Assembly: GCA_041554195.1 (NCBI GenBank)
Contig: JBFFMJ010000001.1
Span: 248,001 to 312,000, forward strand
Length of the DNA: 64,000 nucleotides
DNA from: JAPHSX01 sp041554195
GTDB lineage: Bacteria; Pseudomonadota; Gammaproteobacteria; Thiohalomonadales; Thiohalomonadaceae
Direction: 5' to 3'
Shown: positions 25,301-32,811 of the stretch, piece after piece
How positions within the stretch are numbered: position 1 is the first letter of the stretch
How the letters are laid out: each line of letters opens with the position of its first letter
Translations under genes and position numbers: made by a program
Notes under the pieces: generated by a model
What the model was told of the DNA's origin: nothing
The model's input: the letters and a program-made list of their open reading frames with translations, nothing else
The model's database searches: none

Positions 25301-27068
25301 ACATGGTCTGGCCGTGCAGCAGGGTGATCGCGCGTTTGGGCATCTCGATCTGATTCCACAGGGTGCGCGCCATGTTCTCGACGATGGCCCAGTTGGCCGA
25401 GGCGAGGATCTCATCCACCCCGTAACCCTCGGCCTGCAACTTGCGCGCGTTTTCCATCAGGAACACCGCGCAGGTGGCGTTAATCGCATAGGCCCGCTCG
25501 GCATTAAAGGCGAGCCTGCCCGCCTCGGCGATATCGTCCAGATAGAACATCGCGGTGAGGGTATCGTTGAGGCTGCCGGTTCCCGCCGAACACTTGACGT
25601 TCATCGCGTTGTCGAACAGCTCCGACTTTTGCAGCGCGATGGAGGAGATCTTGGTGTCCTCGCCGCCGATATCGACCAGCAGGCAGATATCCTCGTTCAC
25701 ATCCTCAACACCTGCGGCCTTAAGGCGCTCGATGTGCTCACGGGCATAATCGATAGAGCCGCGGGCGTGGGCGTAATTTTCCACCAGCACCGAGACGCGA
25801 TCTGCCAGCTCGGGATAGATATTGATCAGCGATTTTTTCACCTGATAACGGGCGCTACCGGTAATGCCGATGCTGTTGATCTGCATCGTCACTACGCCGT
25901 GCTGGCGCAGCTCGGAGAAGATCTTTTTAATCGTGTCGATGGTATCGCCAGCGTTGGAGTAGGCCCCCTTGTAGAGGATCTGTTCGCCGGAGAGATCACT
26001 AATCATCAGCTTGGCCATGGTCGAGCCCACATCCAGGCCGATCAGCAGCGGCTGGTTCAGCAACTTCTCCACCGCGAAATCGCGCGCGGCATTGTCGATT
26101 CGATGATAAAGGTGTTTGTTCTCCAGCTCCTCCTTTACCCGGGTCAGTGCTGGATATTCACTCAGCGCCTCCGGCGGAATAATGCTGCGATCCGGTTTGG
26201 CAAAATTGCCATCACCGATGTGGTTGCGCAGCTGTTGCATCCCCTGCAGCGGGAAGCTGCCATCGCTGTCGTAACCGACCTCTTTTACCCCCATCGATTC
26301 AAGATAATCCTTCGCGCAGTCGCGTGCATACTGCCAGTGGAAGATACCGCCGGTAAGCCAGACGGTATGAAAACCGTCGTGCAGTTTTTTACACGCCTTC
26401 AACACCTCGGACTTAAGGGTCACGGCAAGGGCGAAATCGAGCGGAATGCCCTGATTCTTGTCGGAGATGGTGGCCGAGGCGGCAAACACGCCACAACGGT
26501 CGCTACGAATATTGACCCCTTCACGCGCCTCGCGATTCACATCACCGAGGTAGTCGCCAAGGATGGTATCGACCTCCTCGCGTTTGATATTCAGCTTCTG
26601 CAACACGCGGTCAATGTTCACCCCGGAGCCTGCGCCGCAACGCGGGTTAACCACCAGCATGTCATCCAGCAGGTCACCGCTTTGATCAATACCGATCAGC
26701 ACATAACCGGAGGCGGAGAGTTCGATAATGGCGAGAGGTTGCTCCCTGACCAGGGCGCGGGCGTTAGACCAGAGGGCGGCGGAGGTGATGATGCGCTCGC
26801 CATGACCGATAAAGCGCCTCACCGTCTCCTGTAGCTTGCCGGTAAGGTAGACATGAATATTTTCCGGCAGTTGGTGCAGACGGTACTGTTTTAGCATCTC
26901 CCCCAAATCTTCACTACTGGGAAAATTCAAGCGCCAGAGTACGGCATCATCCGCGCCACACAGCTGAATACGGATACGGTTCACCCCCGCATCAACATAG
27001 AGCGCGGTGGCATCGCTAAGCGCCTCGACAAACGTACCCATGTTCGCATTCGCTACCCGGTCATCCAT
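22335..27068 (-). CDS. Giant fused 2-hydroxyacyl-CoA dehydratase activase-like protein (two BcrAD/BadFG domains plus DUF2229/HgdB-like region)
   Basis: A 1577-aa protein. Two tandem ASKHA ATPase domains resemble HgdC-type activators. Domain 1 (about 15-275) keeps the cluster cysteines in RCGAGSG (Cys144) and RCGVFAASATIS (Cys192), but its phosphate loops are degenerate. Domain 2 (about 340-630) has an intact phosphate-1 loop LIGLDVGSTMAKL and phosphate-2 loop LLVDIGGEDTK, with KCSAGTG (Cys493) and TCAVFLMEN (Cys533). A cysteine group follows (658, 663, 670, 692). The remaining about 850 residues resemble the DUF2229 and HgdB-like parts (for example HIDTCAPHIGVVGQF). In the family, ATP-driven electron transfer at very low potential activates a partner Fe-S enzyme. 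The partner is unknown. ATG 27068 has AAAGGGA seven bases upstream. Confidence 0.85.
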   Translation of the reverse strand: MDDRVANANMGTFVEALSDATALYVDAGVNRIRIQLCGADDAVLWRLNFPSSEDLGEMLKQYRLHQLPENIHVYLTGKLQETVRRFIGHGERIITSAALWSNARALVREQPLAIIELSASGYVLIGIDQSGDLLDDMLVVNPRCGAGSGVNIDRVLQKLNIKREEVDTILGDYLGDVNREAREGVNIRSDRCGVFAASATISDKNQGIPLDFALAVTLKSEVLKACKKLHDGFHTVWLTGGIFHWQYARDCAKDYLESMGVKEVGYDSDGSFPLQGMQQLRNHIGDGNFAKPDRSIIPPEALSEYPALTRVKEELENKHLYHRIDNAARDFAVEKLLNQPLLIGLDVGSTMAKLMISDLSGEQILYKGAYSNAGDTIDTIKKIFSELRQHGVVTMQINSIGITGSARYQVKKSLINIYPELADRVSVLVENYAHARGSIDYAREHIERLKAAGVEDVNEDICLLVDIGGEDTKISSIALQKSELFDNAMNVKCSAGTGSLNDTLTAMFYLDDIAEAGRLAFNAERAYAINATCAVFLMENARKLQAEGYGVDEILASANWAIVENMARTLWNQIEMPKRAITLLHGQTMLSDPLPLAVAERLQKFAGGDSFCLVPPDPGHRACVGLIKSMGEFAASDAIPIELDAFIDKDYSKKIIVCKGAVCGDADARCNRSHLTGLGDSGKKFSFSLGGCTAINEVAIKAEVKTARASKDTYKDIWKFINERLPHSDDENKLVIPRSFAASEWAMFFSSLFTPLGIPVDVDNVIDSDVINAQPHFHIDTCAPHIGVVGQFLRLASQPHGMILAPQVEFLPVKHSMGRTCTINQGGYAVGRKVAEAHHPDARILMFNIDLKDQDAGFLAKKLYPQLQPVFDHYGKQVAFAQFRDIVEAAKQAQYALKREAADFATEQALEALEAGHEVALVVGREYILNPGIYDSHVGRLLRDKNMVGIPSFLLDADFNPEFKHLYWRNPHMIATLADACAKRKLHKVIGHEGLRDVFARVEGNADSLVPVVQVSTFLCGPDSVTTPLVAELTRKRPYLLIQSDAVIKELAHLENRMNTYVKQLESGLYEELSQGSGEEEFEVKVLDRFVNEETINKETDAVYFPTLSDHRVITSVLRGAGFTCVDLYNEEYSLQSAIKDGRAMSGDSVCAPLAAVYGDTRTAVEDFKRRRASGDPQFANKTRLLVFNNKGTGPCRQGQYVETHKIYFNQQQKGSEKQAEDFVTQFLVAHENAGFNIGIPQWAFVRSIQGTILQGVLHSLLAEGSVRCRDHAHYQEFLQAYRALKQELYRIQEQEIAPSALALRIAGWSEKVPGLSFLVKYFSYGLHRGELHQPLHEFSQKWCSSEMKGEPISIHVDGEAYMRVAQYEAVAETLLATLGFGQFTLSHAPIWSFLDYKLASMMMRADEAIVEAKQERQRADSRREIKRANKYKRQKQKRLLGLKFVHYVLRQVMAAPLYKAAAIEMPAAMPKVLDAAKPVISTRRPGGELVPYVGEAVLKLQHGYDLVLNVAPEGCMVSSMGEAITPGIHAAAPGAKGKVQHLFSQQGDVDDELIAQALLKTIGPIRYYQMAEVVGV

Positions 27069-27201
27069 TTTTCATTCCCTTTGTCTCTCGTGGTAAGCCA
27101 GCCGCTCCCACAGTTTTTCATTTATCTGTTAGTTAGCTGATATAACTCTACACATTTTTTTACCACTTATCCTGCCCAAAACCCCCATCAAAACCATGTA
27201 G

Positions 27202-28062
27202 TTAGTGCGTGATAAGGTGGTTACAGATCACCTCGGCCCCCTGTAGCAGCCTGGGGGTGGCCCGCTGGATCAGACTGGGGTTCACCACATAGAGTCGATT
27301 CTGCTTCACCGCCTGCAGCTGCGGCCATGCCCGCCACTCATCCAGCCACTCGGGCCGCGCCCTCCCCATACCACTGACGATGATCACCTCCGGATCGGCG
27401 GCGATCACCGCCTCTTCGGAGACCTTGGGGTTGGCGGCACTTAGCTCAGCGAAAATATTGCGGCCACCGCACAGGGTAAGTACCTCGTTGATCAATCCTC
27501 CGCCGTTGACCGTCATCAGGGGCCTGTCCCAGATCTGGTAAAACAGGGTAAGAGGCGGCCTGTCGCGTGCCGACTCCCGCAGTCGCTGCACTCCCTGGCG
27601 AAACGCTGCCGCCTCGCGCCTTGCCTGCTCAGTGTAGCCAGTTATCACCCCCAGACGCTCCATACCGGAGGCGATATCCTCAAACTGCCGCGGCTCACTG
27701 CGATAGAGGGTCAGCCCCAACTGCTCCAGCTGCTGCAACTGCTGCGCACTGTTTCCCCCAGTCATACCGACCACCAGATCGGGTTTGAGAGTGAGGATCT
27801 TTTCCAGATCAAAACCGGTATAACCGCCAATACGAGGGATCTGTTTCGCCGCCTCAGGGTAATCGCTGTACTCCACCGCGCCGACGATCTTGCCGCCCGC
27901 GCCAATGGCAAAGAGCTGTTCGGTCACGTGCGGGGCGAGGCTGATGATGCGTGTAGCGGGGGCAGCCAGCGAGACCGTGTTGCCGCTGTCATCCACCACC
28001 TCGATGGCGTGTAGAGCGAATGAATTGAGTGACAAAAACAGCATGAGCAGGGAACGAAACAT
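27202..28062 (-). CDS. btuF: Vitamin B12-binding periplasmic protein BtuF
   Basis: A 286-aa protein with a signal peptide (MFRSLLMLFLSLNSFALHA, cut before IEVVDD) and typical BtuF/FepB signatures: ATRIISLAPHVTEQLFAIGAG, VGAVEYSDYPEAAKQIPRIGGY and LKPDLVVGM. It would capture cobalamin in the periplasm for BtuCD. The start ATG overlaps the stop of the threonine-phosphate decarboxylase gene (TAATG), so it is the third gene of a cbiB-cobD-btuF operon. It looks closer to textbook BtuF than the copy at 11780. Confidence 0.9.
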   Translation of the reverse strand: MFRSLLMLFLSLNSFALHAIEVVDDSGNTVSLAAPATRIISLAPHVTEQLFAIGAGGKIVGAVEYSDYPEAAKQIPRIGGYTGFDLEKILTLKPDLVVGMTGGNSAQQLQQLEQLGLTLYRSEPRQFEDIASGMERLGVITGYTEQARREAAAFRQGVQRLRESARDRPPLTLFYQIWDRPLMTVNGGGLINEVLTLCGGRNIFAELSAANPKVSEEAVIAADPEVIIVSGMGRARPEWLDEWRAWPQLQAVKQNRLYVVNPSLIQRATPRLLQGAEVICNHLITH

Positions 28063-29066
28063 TAACTGGCTTCTCTTCTTTTCTGTAGTTGGGATAGCGC
28101 CTGTTGCAGTCGCTGCCAGTCCGCCTCGGTTCCGGGTAGACCAAGGCGTAGTGCGGCGGGCTGCGCAAACAGGCGGCTAAAAATCCCCTGGCCTGCCAGC
28201 TGCTGGTGCAGCATCTCGGCATCAGGATGAAGGACATATTGAAACAGCGAGGTTCCCCCTGAAGGGGTCAGGCCAACGCGGCTTAGCAGTGACGCCAGAC
28301 GCTGGCTATCACACTGTAATGTTTTCCGTGTGGCCTGCTGCCACTCACTATCCAGCAACGCCCGCCGCGCCACCTCACGGGCAGGGCCGCTTACATGCCA
28401 CGGCCCCAGCTCCGCTGCCACCTGTTGCAACAGCTGCGGCCAGGCGAAGAGAAAACCGACGCGTATCCCGGCCAGGCCAAAGAACTTGCCGAGCGAACGC
28501 AACACCAGCAGCCCCTCACCACCACACGCACTGACCATGCCTTGTGACCCCTCGGCATCCATAAAGGCCTCGTCCACCACCAGCCAGCCGCCGCGCTGGT
28601 GCAGCTGCTTGCGCCACTGTTTAAGTTTCTCTGTCGTAAAACGTTCGGCAGTAGGGTTATTGGGGTTAACCAGGAGCAGAACATCCAGAGAGGCGATTTG
28701 TGCTTCGATATCCGCTACGGAGAGTTGTACCACCTCATGACCGACACGTTGCCAGGCCGCTTCATGTTCAGCATATGTGGTTTGTAGAATGCCGACCCGA
28801 GATCTCTGACGTAGTTTTGGCAGCAGTTGAATACCAGCCTGCGATCCGGCCAGCGGCAGCAGCTGGGCGGAGCCATAATAACTCGCTGCCGCCGCCTCCA
28901 GGCCATCCTCCTGTTCGGGCAGACGCTGCCAGCAGCTGGCGGGAAGCTCCGGCACCGGCCAACCGATGGGATTGATGCCGGTGGAGAGATCCAGCCACGC
29001 ATCAAGAGGAATCGCGTAACGGGCCGCCGCCTCGCGCAGGCGCCCGCCATGATGCAGCTCAGCCAA
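28062..29066 (-). CDS. cobD: L-threonine-O-3-phosphate decarboxylase (CobD in Salmonella naming, CobC in Pseudomonas naming)
   Basis: A 334-aa PLP enzyme of the class I/II aminotransferase fold. It starts with the typical HGGRLREAAARYAIPLDAWLDLSTGINPIGWP and has VNPNNPTAERF, VVDEAFMD and the PLP lysine in LRSLGKFFGLAGIRVGF. In B12 synthesis it makes (R)-1-amino-2-propanol phosphate, the linker attached by CbiB. Histidinol-phosphate aminotransferase is a relative, but the N-terminal HGG and STGINP motifs and B12 neighbours favour this role. It overlaps the end of cbiB by eight bases. Confidence 0.92.
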   Translation of the reverse strand: MAELHHGGRLREAAARYAIPLDAWLDLSTGINPIGWPVPELPASCWQRLPEQEDGLEAAAASYYGSAQLLPLAGSQAGIQLLPKLRQRSRVGILQTTYAEHEAAWQRVGHEVVQLSVADIEAQIASLDVLLLVNPNNPTAERFTTEKLKQWRKQLHQRGGWLVVDEAFMDAEGSQGMVSACGGEGLLVLRSLGKFFGLAGIRVGFLFAWPQLLQQVAAELGPWHVSGPAREVARRALLDSEWQQATRKTLQCDSQRLASLLSRVGLTPSGGTSLFQYVLHPDAEMLHQQLAGQGIFSRLFAQPAALRLGLPGTEADWQRLQQALSQLQKRREAS

Positions 29067-29970
29067 ACAACACCCCCAAAACAGTGATCACCACCAGCCA
29101 CAGCAACAGCGCCTGCTGCACCAGACGAATGGCGCGATAGATGTCCTGCCCCCGTGGCGGTAGCCCCTCGCCCAGCAGCGGCTTGTCGGTAAGCACGCCG
29201 TGGTAGGAGGTCGGCCCACCCAGCTGCACCCCCAGCGCGCCGGCCCCGGCGGCCATCACCACCCCGCCGTTGGGGCTGTCACTACGATGTCCCTGGGTGC
29301 GCCAGCAGCGCCAGCCACGGGCGGTGTCAGCGGCCAGAATATAGGCCAGCGCGGTAAGCCGGGCCGGGAGCCAGTTAAGCAGGTCATCAAACTTGGCTGT
29401 CGCGAAACCGAACTGCAGGTAACGCTCGGTACGGTAGCCCCACATCGCATCCAGCGTATTGACCAGGCGATACATCACCACCCCCGGCGCACCGAGCAGC
29501 AAAAACCAGAACAGCGCGCCGAACAGGGCATCGTTGCCATTCTCCAGCACCGACTCCACCGCTGAGCGGGCAACGCCTGTCGCATCAAGTTGCTCCGTAT
29601 CGCGGCTCACTATCCAACCCACCCGCTGACGGGCCAGCGGCAGGTCGCCAACCGAGAGCGCCTCGGCCACCGCCCGGCCGTGCTGCGCCAGACTGCTGCC
29701 GCCAATGGCCAGATAGAGCAGCAGCATCTCAGCCAGCAGCGCCAGCGTCTCGTTAAGAGTGAACAGCCAGGCGACAAACATAAACGGCAGCACGGCGATG
29801 AGCAGTGCCCAGCTACCGCGCACCACATTGTCGCCAGTGGTGCCGCCGTGCAGCCGCTGTTCGATACCCTGCGCCAGCCGCCCGAAACCGGCCAGCGGGT
29901 GCCACTGGCGCGGCTCCCCCAGCCACAGGTCGAGCAACACAGCAAGGATGATGACAAAAACAGTGGTCAT
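29059..29970 (-). CDS. cbiB: Adenosylcobinamide-phosphate synthase CbiB
   Basis: A 303-aa integral membrane protein with CbiB hallmarks: LLDLWLGEPRQWHPLAGFGRL near the N-terminus, GWIVSRDTEQLDATGVARSAVESVLENGNDALFGALFW split over the middle, and the end segment GLPPRGQDIYRA. It joins the aminopropanol arm to adenosylcobyric acid. I choose ATG 29970 (MTTVFVIILAVLL); the frame is open to 30036 but the extra residues do not fit the family. It is divergent from cobQ with about 86 bp between, too short for a second cobalamin riboswitch. Confidence 0.93.
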   Translation of the reverse strand: MTTVFVIILAVLLDLWLGEPRQWHPLAGFGRLAQGIEQRLHGGTTGDNVVRGSWALLIAVLPFMFVAWLFTLNETLALLAEMLLLYLAIGGSSLAQHGRAVAEALSVGDLPLARQRVGWIVSRDTEQLDATGVARSAVESVLENGNDALFGALFWFLLLGAPGVVMYRLVNTLDAMWGYRTERYLQFGFATAKFDDLLNWLPARLTALAYILAADTARGWRCWRTQGHRSDSPNGGVVMAAGAGALGVQLGGPTSYHGVLTDKPLLGEGLPPRGQDIYRAIRLVQQALLLWLVVITVLGVLFG

Positions 29971-30056
29971 GGATATTCCGCAAAAAGAGTCGCCGTAGTT
30001 TACCGGAAAGGCCGCGACCATTCCCCCACACAACAATACCCGTTACGATCTCCCGC

Positions 30057-31505
30057 ATGACAAAGACTCTCATGATTCAGGGCACCGCCTCGGATGCGGG
30101 CAAAAGTACCGTGGTCGCCGGGCTGTGCCGCGTGCTCAAGCGGCGCGGCGTAGCAGTGGTCCCCTTCAAGCCGCAGAACATGGCACTCAATAGCGCAGTC
30201 ACCGCCGATGGTGGCGAGATCGGTCGTGCCCAGGCGGTGCAGGCGCAGGCGGCTGGGCTGGAGCCGCATACCGACATGAACCCGATTCTGCTCAAGCCGA
30301 GCAGCGACATGGGGGCGCAGGTGATCGTCCATGGCCGTGCCATCGACCACATGCAGGCACGCGACTATCACGACTATAAAAAGGTAGCGATGGCGGCGGT
30401 GCTTAAATCCCATCAGCGGCTTTCAGCGCAGTACGAGGCGATCATGGTCGAGGGGGCGGGCAGCCCCGCCGAGATCAATTTAAGAGAAGGCGATATCGCC
30501 AACATGGGCTTTGCCGAGGCGGTGGACTGCCCGGTGGTGCTGGTGGCCGATATCGACAAGGGGGGCGTCTTCGCGCAGATCGTCGGCACCCTGGAACTCC
30601 TCTCGGAGAGCGAGCGCAAGCGTACCGCCGGTTTCATCATCAACCGCTTTCGCGGCGACATTAAACTGCTCGAGTCGGGGCTGAAGTGGCTGGAGGAGAG
30701 GACCGGCAAACCGGTATTCGGTGTGCTGCCCTACCTGCACGGCCTGCACATCGAGGCGGAGGATGCGGTGCCGCGTGACAACATCGTTACCGATAGTAAA
30801 AAATTCCAGGTCGTGGTGCCAGTGCTGCCGCGCATCAGCAACCACACTGACCTCGACCCGCTGCGCCTCCACCCGCAGGTGGACCTCCACTTTATCGGTG
30901 CCGGGCAGACCATCCCCCCCGCCGACCTCATCATCCTGCCAGGTAGCAAGAATGTACGTGCCGACCTCCAGTGGCTGCGCGTTCAGGGGTGGGACAAGGC
31001 AATCGAAAAACACCTGCGCTACGGCGGCAGGGTGATCGGGATCTGTGGTGGCTATCAGATGCTGGGCCAGGCGGTGCACGACCCGCAGGGGCTGGAGGAT
31101 ACCGCAGGCTCCAGCGAGGGGCTGGGACTACTGGAGGTAGAAACCACGCTGGAGAGCGAGAAACAGCTGACCCGCGTCTGCGGCCAGCTCACCCTTGAAA
31201 GCGCCAGGGTCGAGGGCTACGAGATCCACATGGGGATCACCCGTGGTGAGGGGCTGTCACGCCCGGCGGTCAAACTTGATGAGGGAGATGACGGGGCGAT
31301 CAGTGCGAATGGGCAGGTACTCGGCAGCTACCTGCACGGCCTGTTCGATCAACCCGAGGCGTGCAGCGCCCTGTTGAGGTGGGCCGGGCTGCACGAGGCC
31401 GAAACCATCGACTACCAGGCGATTAAGGAGTTGGCGCTGGAGCGTCTTGCCGACTCCCTGGAGCAGCAGCTCGATATCGAGGGGATGCTGGCGCTGTTGA
31501 GCTAG
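30057..31505 (+). CDS. cobQ: Adenosylcobyric acid synthase CobQ (CbiP)
   Basis: A 482-aa amidotransferase with N-terminal IQGTASDAGKSTVVAGLCR, the CobQ signature FKPQNMALNSAVTADGGEIGRAQ, VEGAGSPAEINLRE and LPGSKNVRADLQWL. The C-terminal glutamine amidotransferase domain has Cys in VIGICGGYQMLGQ and the His region in SYLHGLFD. It amidates four side chains of adenosylcobyrinic acid a,c-diamide. Full length. It stands alone on the plus strand, divergent from cbiB, and its stop overlaps the stop of the CZB gene by four bases (CTAG). Confidence 0.96.
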   Translation: MTKTLMIQGTASDAGKSTVVAGLCRVLKRRGVAVVPFKPQNMALNSAVTADGGEIGRAQAVQAQAAGLEPHTDMNPILLKPSSDMGAQVIVHGRAIDHMQARDYHDYKKVAMAAVLKSHQRLSAQYEAIMVEGAGSPAEINLREGDIANMGFAEAVDCPVVLVADIDKGGVFAQIVGTLELLSESERKRTAGFIINRFRGDIKLLESGLKWLEERTGKPVFGVLPYLHGLHIEAEDAVPRDNIVTDSKKFQVVVPVLPRISNHTDLDPLRLHPQVDLHFIGAGQTIPPADLIILPGSKNVRADLQWLRVQGWDKAIEKHLRYGGRVIGICGGYQMLGQAVHDPQGLEDTAGSSEGLGLLEVETTLESEKQLTRVCGQLTLESARVEGYEIHMGITRGEGLSRPAVKLDEGDDGAISANGQVLGSYLHGLFDQPEACSALLRWAGLHEAETIDYQAIKELALERLADSLEQQLDIEGMLALLS

Positions 31506-31861
31506 GCCACCTCATCGCCAAGTTCCTTGCTCAGCTTGGTCAGTGACTTGACGATCATATGTGACAACTCCCCATAGTCATCATGTAACAGCTTCTCAGC
31601 CATCTCCTTGTTACCCTCGTCAGCAGAGACGATGATCTCCGCGGCACAACGGTGGAAGTCGGCATGCTGAATACGTACCTGGTGAAACAGCGGCAACTGA
31701 TCGTGCTTGTCAACCGAGCGATAGATCCACTGCCCCAGGGCGCACTTATCGTCACAACCGACCACGGCAGGATCCAGCACTTCTTCTGAGACACCATCAA
31801 TATGTTTACGCAAACGCAACTTCCAGGCAACGTGAGCACTAATCGCTTCAAAAAAGTTCAT
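31502..31861 (-). CDS. Stand-alone CZB (chemoreceptor zinc-binding) domain protein
   Basis: A 119-aa cytoplasmic protein consisting only of a CZB domain: His10 in HVAWKLRL, Cys40 in CALGQWIY, and His66/His70 in HADFHRC, the 3His/1Cys zinc set of the family. CZB domains bind zinc tightly and usually tail chemoreceptors or precede GGDEF domains. As a single-domain protein it must act on a partner. The diguanylate cyclase at 32812 has its own CZB domain. The 159-bp gap upstream is AT-rich and likely holds promoters for this gene and the divergent one at 32021. Confidence 0.85.
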   Translation of the reverse strand: MNFFEAISAHVAWKLRLRKHIDGVSEEVLDPAVVGCDDKCALGQWIYRSVDKHDQLPLFHQVRIQHADFHRCAAEIIVSADEGNKEMAEKLLHDDYGELSHMIVKSLTKLSKELGDEVA

Positions 31862-32020
31862 CGTATAACCCCCAAAACAGAATCAGCCTCCTGCCCTTGA
31901 TTGTTGTTCTCCTATGACGCATATAACCACTCATCATGCATGGTTTCAATGCTAATCGCAGTAGAAACGGCCAAATTCCCGTACAATCGCCTATTATATA
32001 AACCACCTGAGAACCCAATA

Positions 32021-32284
32021 ATGGATATGAGCCCCCTGCAAAAAACCCTGGCACAGATCGAAAACGACAGCCGTTCCGGCCAGTCACTGCTGCTCTACGC
32101 ACTGGTAAAGACCCTGACTATCCCCCAGGGTGGCCACATGTATCTGCTGACCAAGCTCAAGGAGATGAATCCCGAGACCCGCCAGCTGGCCTACGGCCTG
32201 ATGGAGCTGATGGCCCAGGGCGGCACCGCCAGGGATGAGTGGAAAGAGGCTGAACAGCGTATGGACAAGGCCATTGCCGGATAG
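32021..32284 (+). CDS. Small hypothetical protein
   Basis: An 87-aa, mostly helical soluble protein that I do not recognise (MDMSPLQKTLAQIENDSRSG ...). ATG 32021 is preferred; ATG 32027 is two codons later. The longer frame from 31901 crosses the likely promoter (TATTATATA near 31992) and is less likely. No signal peptide or metal ligands. It is four bases before the YcgN-like gene and probably coupled to it. Confidence 0.5.
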   Translation: MDMSPLQKTLAQIENDSRSGQSLLLYALVKTLTIPQGGHMYLLTKLKEMNPETRQLAYGLMELMAQGGTARDEWKEAEQRMDKAIAG

Positions 32285-32288
32285 CCCC

Positions 32289-32729
32289 GTGTCACGATTT
32301 TGGGAGGAGAAGGCCTTCGATCAACTCAGTCGCGAGGAGTGGGAATCACTCTGTGACGGCTGCGCCCGCTGCTGTCTTATCAAGCTCGAAGATGAAGACG
32401 ATGGCAGCCTCTACACCACCAGCATCGCCTGTCGTTATCTCGAACTCGAAAATGGCCACTGCGGCTGCTACGCCGAACGTACCACTCTGGTGCCCGAATG
32501 CCTGCAGGTCACCCCGGAAAATGCCGATAAACTGGAGTGGATGCCACAGAGCTGTGCCTACCGCCTGCTGGCCGAGGGACGGTCATTGCCAGCATGGCAT
32601 CCATTAATCAGCGGCAACCGGGAGAGCGTAAATAGCGCCGGCATCTCGGTGCGCAATTTTGCCATCTCCGAGGCCGAAGTGCCCGATGAGGAGCAGTGGC
32701 AGGAATATATTATTGACGATGGCGAGTAA
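32289..32729 (+). CDS. ycgN: YcgN/UPF0260 family cysteine-cluster protein
   Basis: A 146-aa protein with the UPF0260 pattern: FWEEKAFDQLSREEWESLCDG, then CARCCLIKLEDEDDG, ACRYLELENGHCGCYAERTTLVPEC, PQSCAYRLLAEGRSLPAWHPL and AGISVRNFA. The eight or so conserved cysteines suggest a bound metal (zinc or Fe-S); the function in E. coli is unknown. GTG 32289 begins the domain exactly, and longer starts read through the upstream gene. It lies between the two CZB-domain genes, which may be chance. Confidence 0.88.
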   Translation: MSRFWEEKAFDQLSREEWESLCDGCARCCLIKLEDEDDGSLYTTSIACRYLELENGHCGCYAERTTLVPECLQVTPENADKLEWMPQSCAYRLLAEGRSLPAWHPLISGNRESVNSAGISVRNFAISEAEVPDEEQWQEYIIDDGE

Positions 32730-32811
32730 TCACGCCGGTGGCATAGTCAGTGAGTCCCGCACATACTATTAATGCGCCGTTAAAAACAAGATCGGGGCAC
32801 AGGATGTCACC

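Noticed and set aside
25314..26834. Long open frame (506 codons) on the plus strand inside the giant activase gene
   Set aside because: It is antisense to a coding frame with clear ASKHA motifs, its translation has no recognisable domain, and long antisense frames are common in GC-rich genes.
28062..29066. Histidinol-phosphate aminotransferase as an identity for the PLP enzyme
   Set aside because: The HGG and STGINP N-terminal motifs and the overlap with cbiB and btuF fit threonine-phosphate decarboxylase better.
29970..30057. A second cobalamin riboswitch between cbiB and cobQ
   Set aside because: The gap is only about 86 bp and has none of the B12-box blocks.
30480..31079. 199-codon minus-strand frame inside cobQ
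   Set aside because: It is antisense to conserved CobQ sequence and has no ribosome site or domain.
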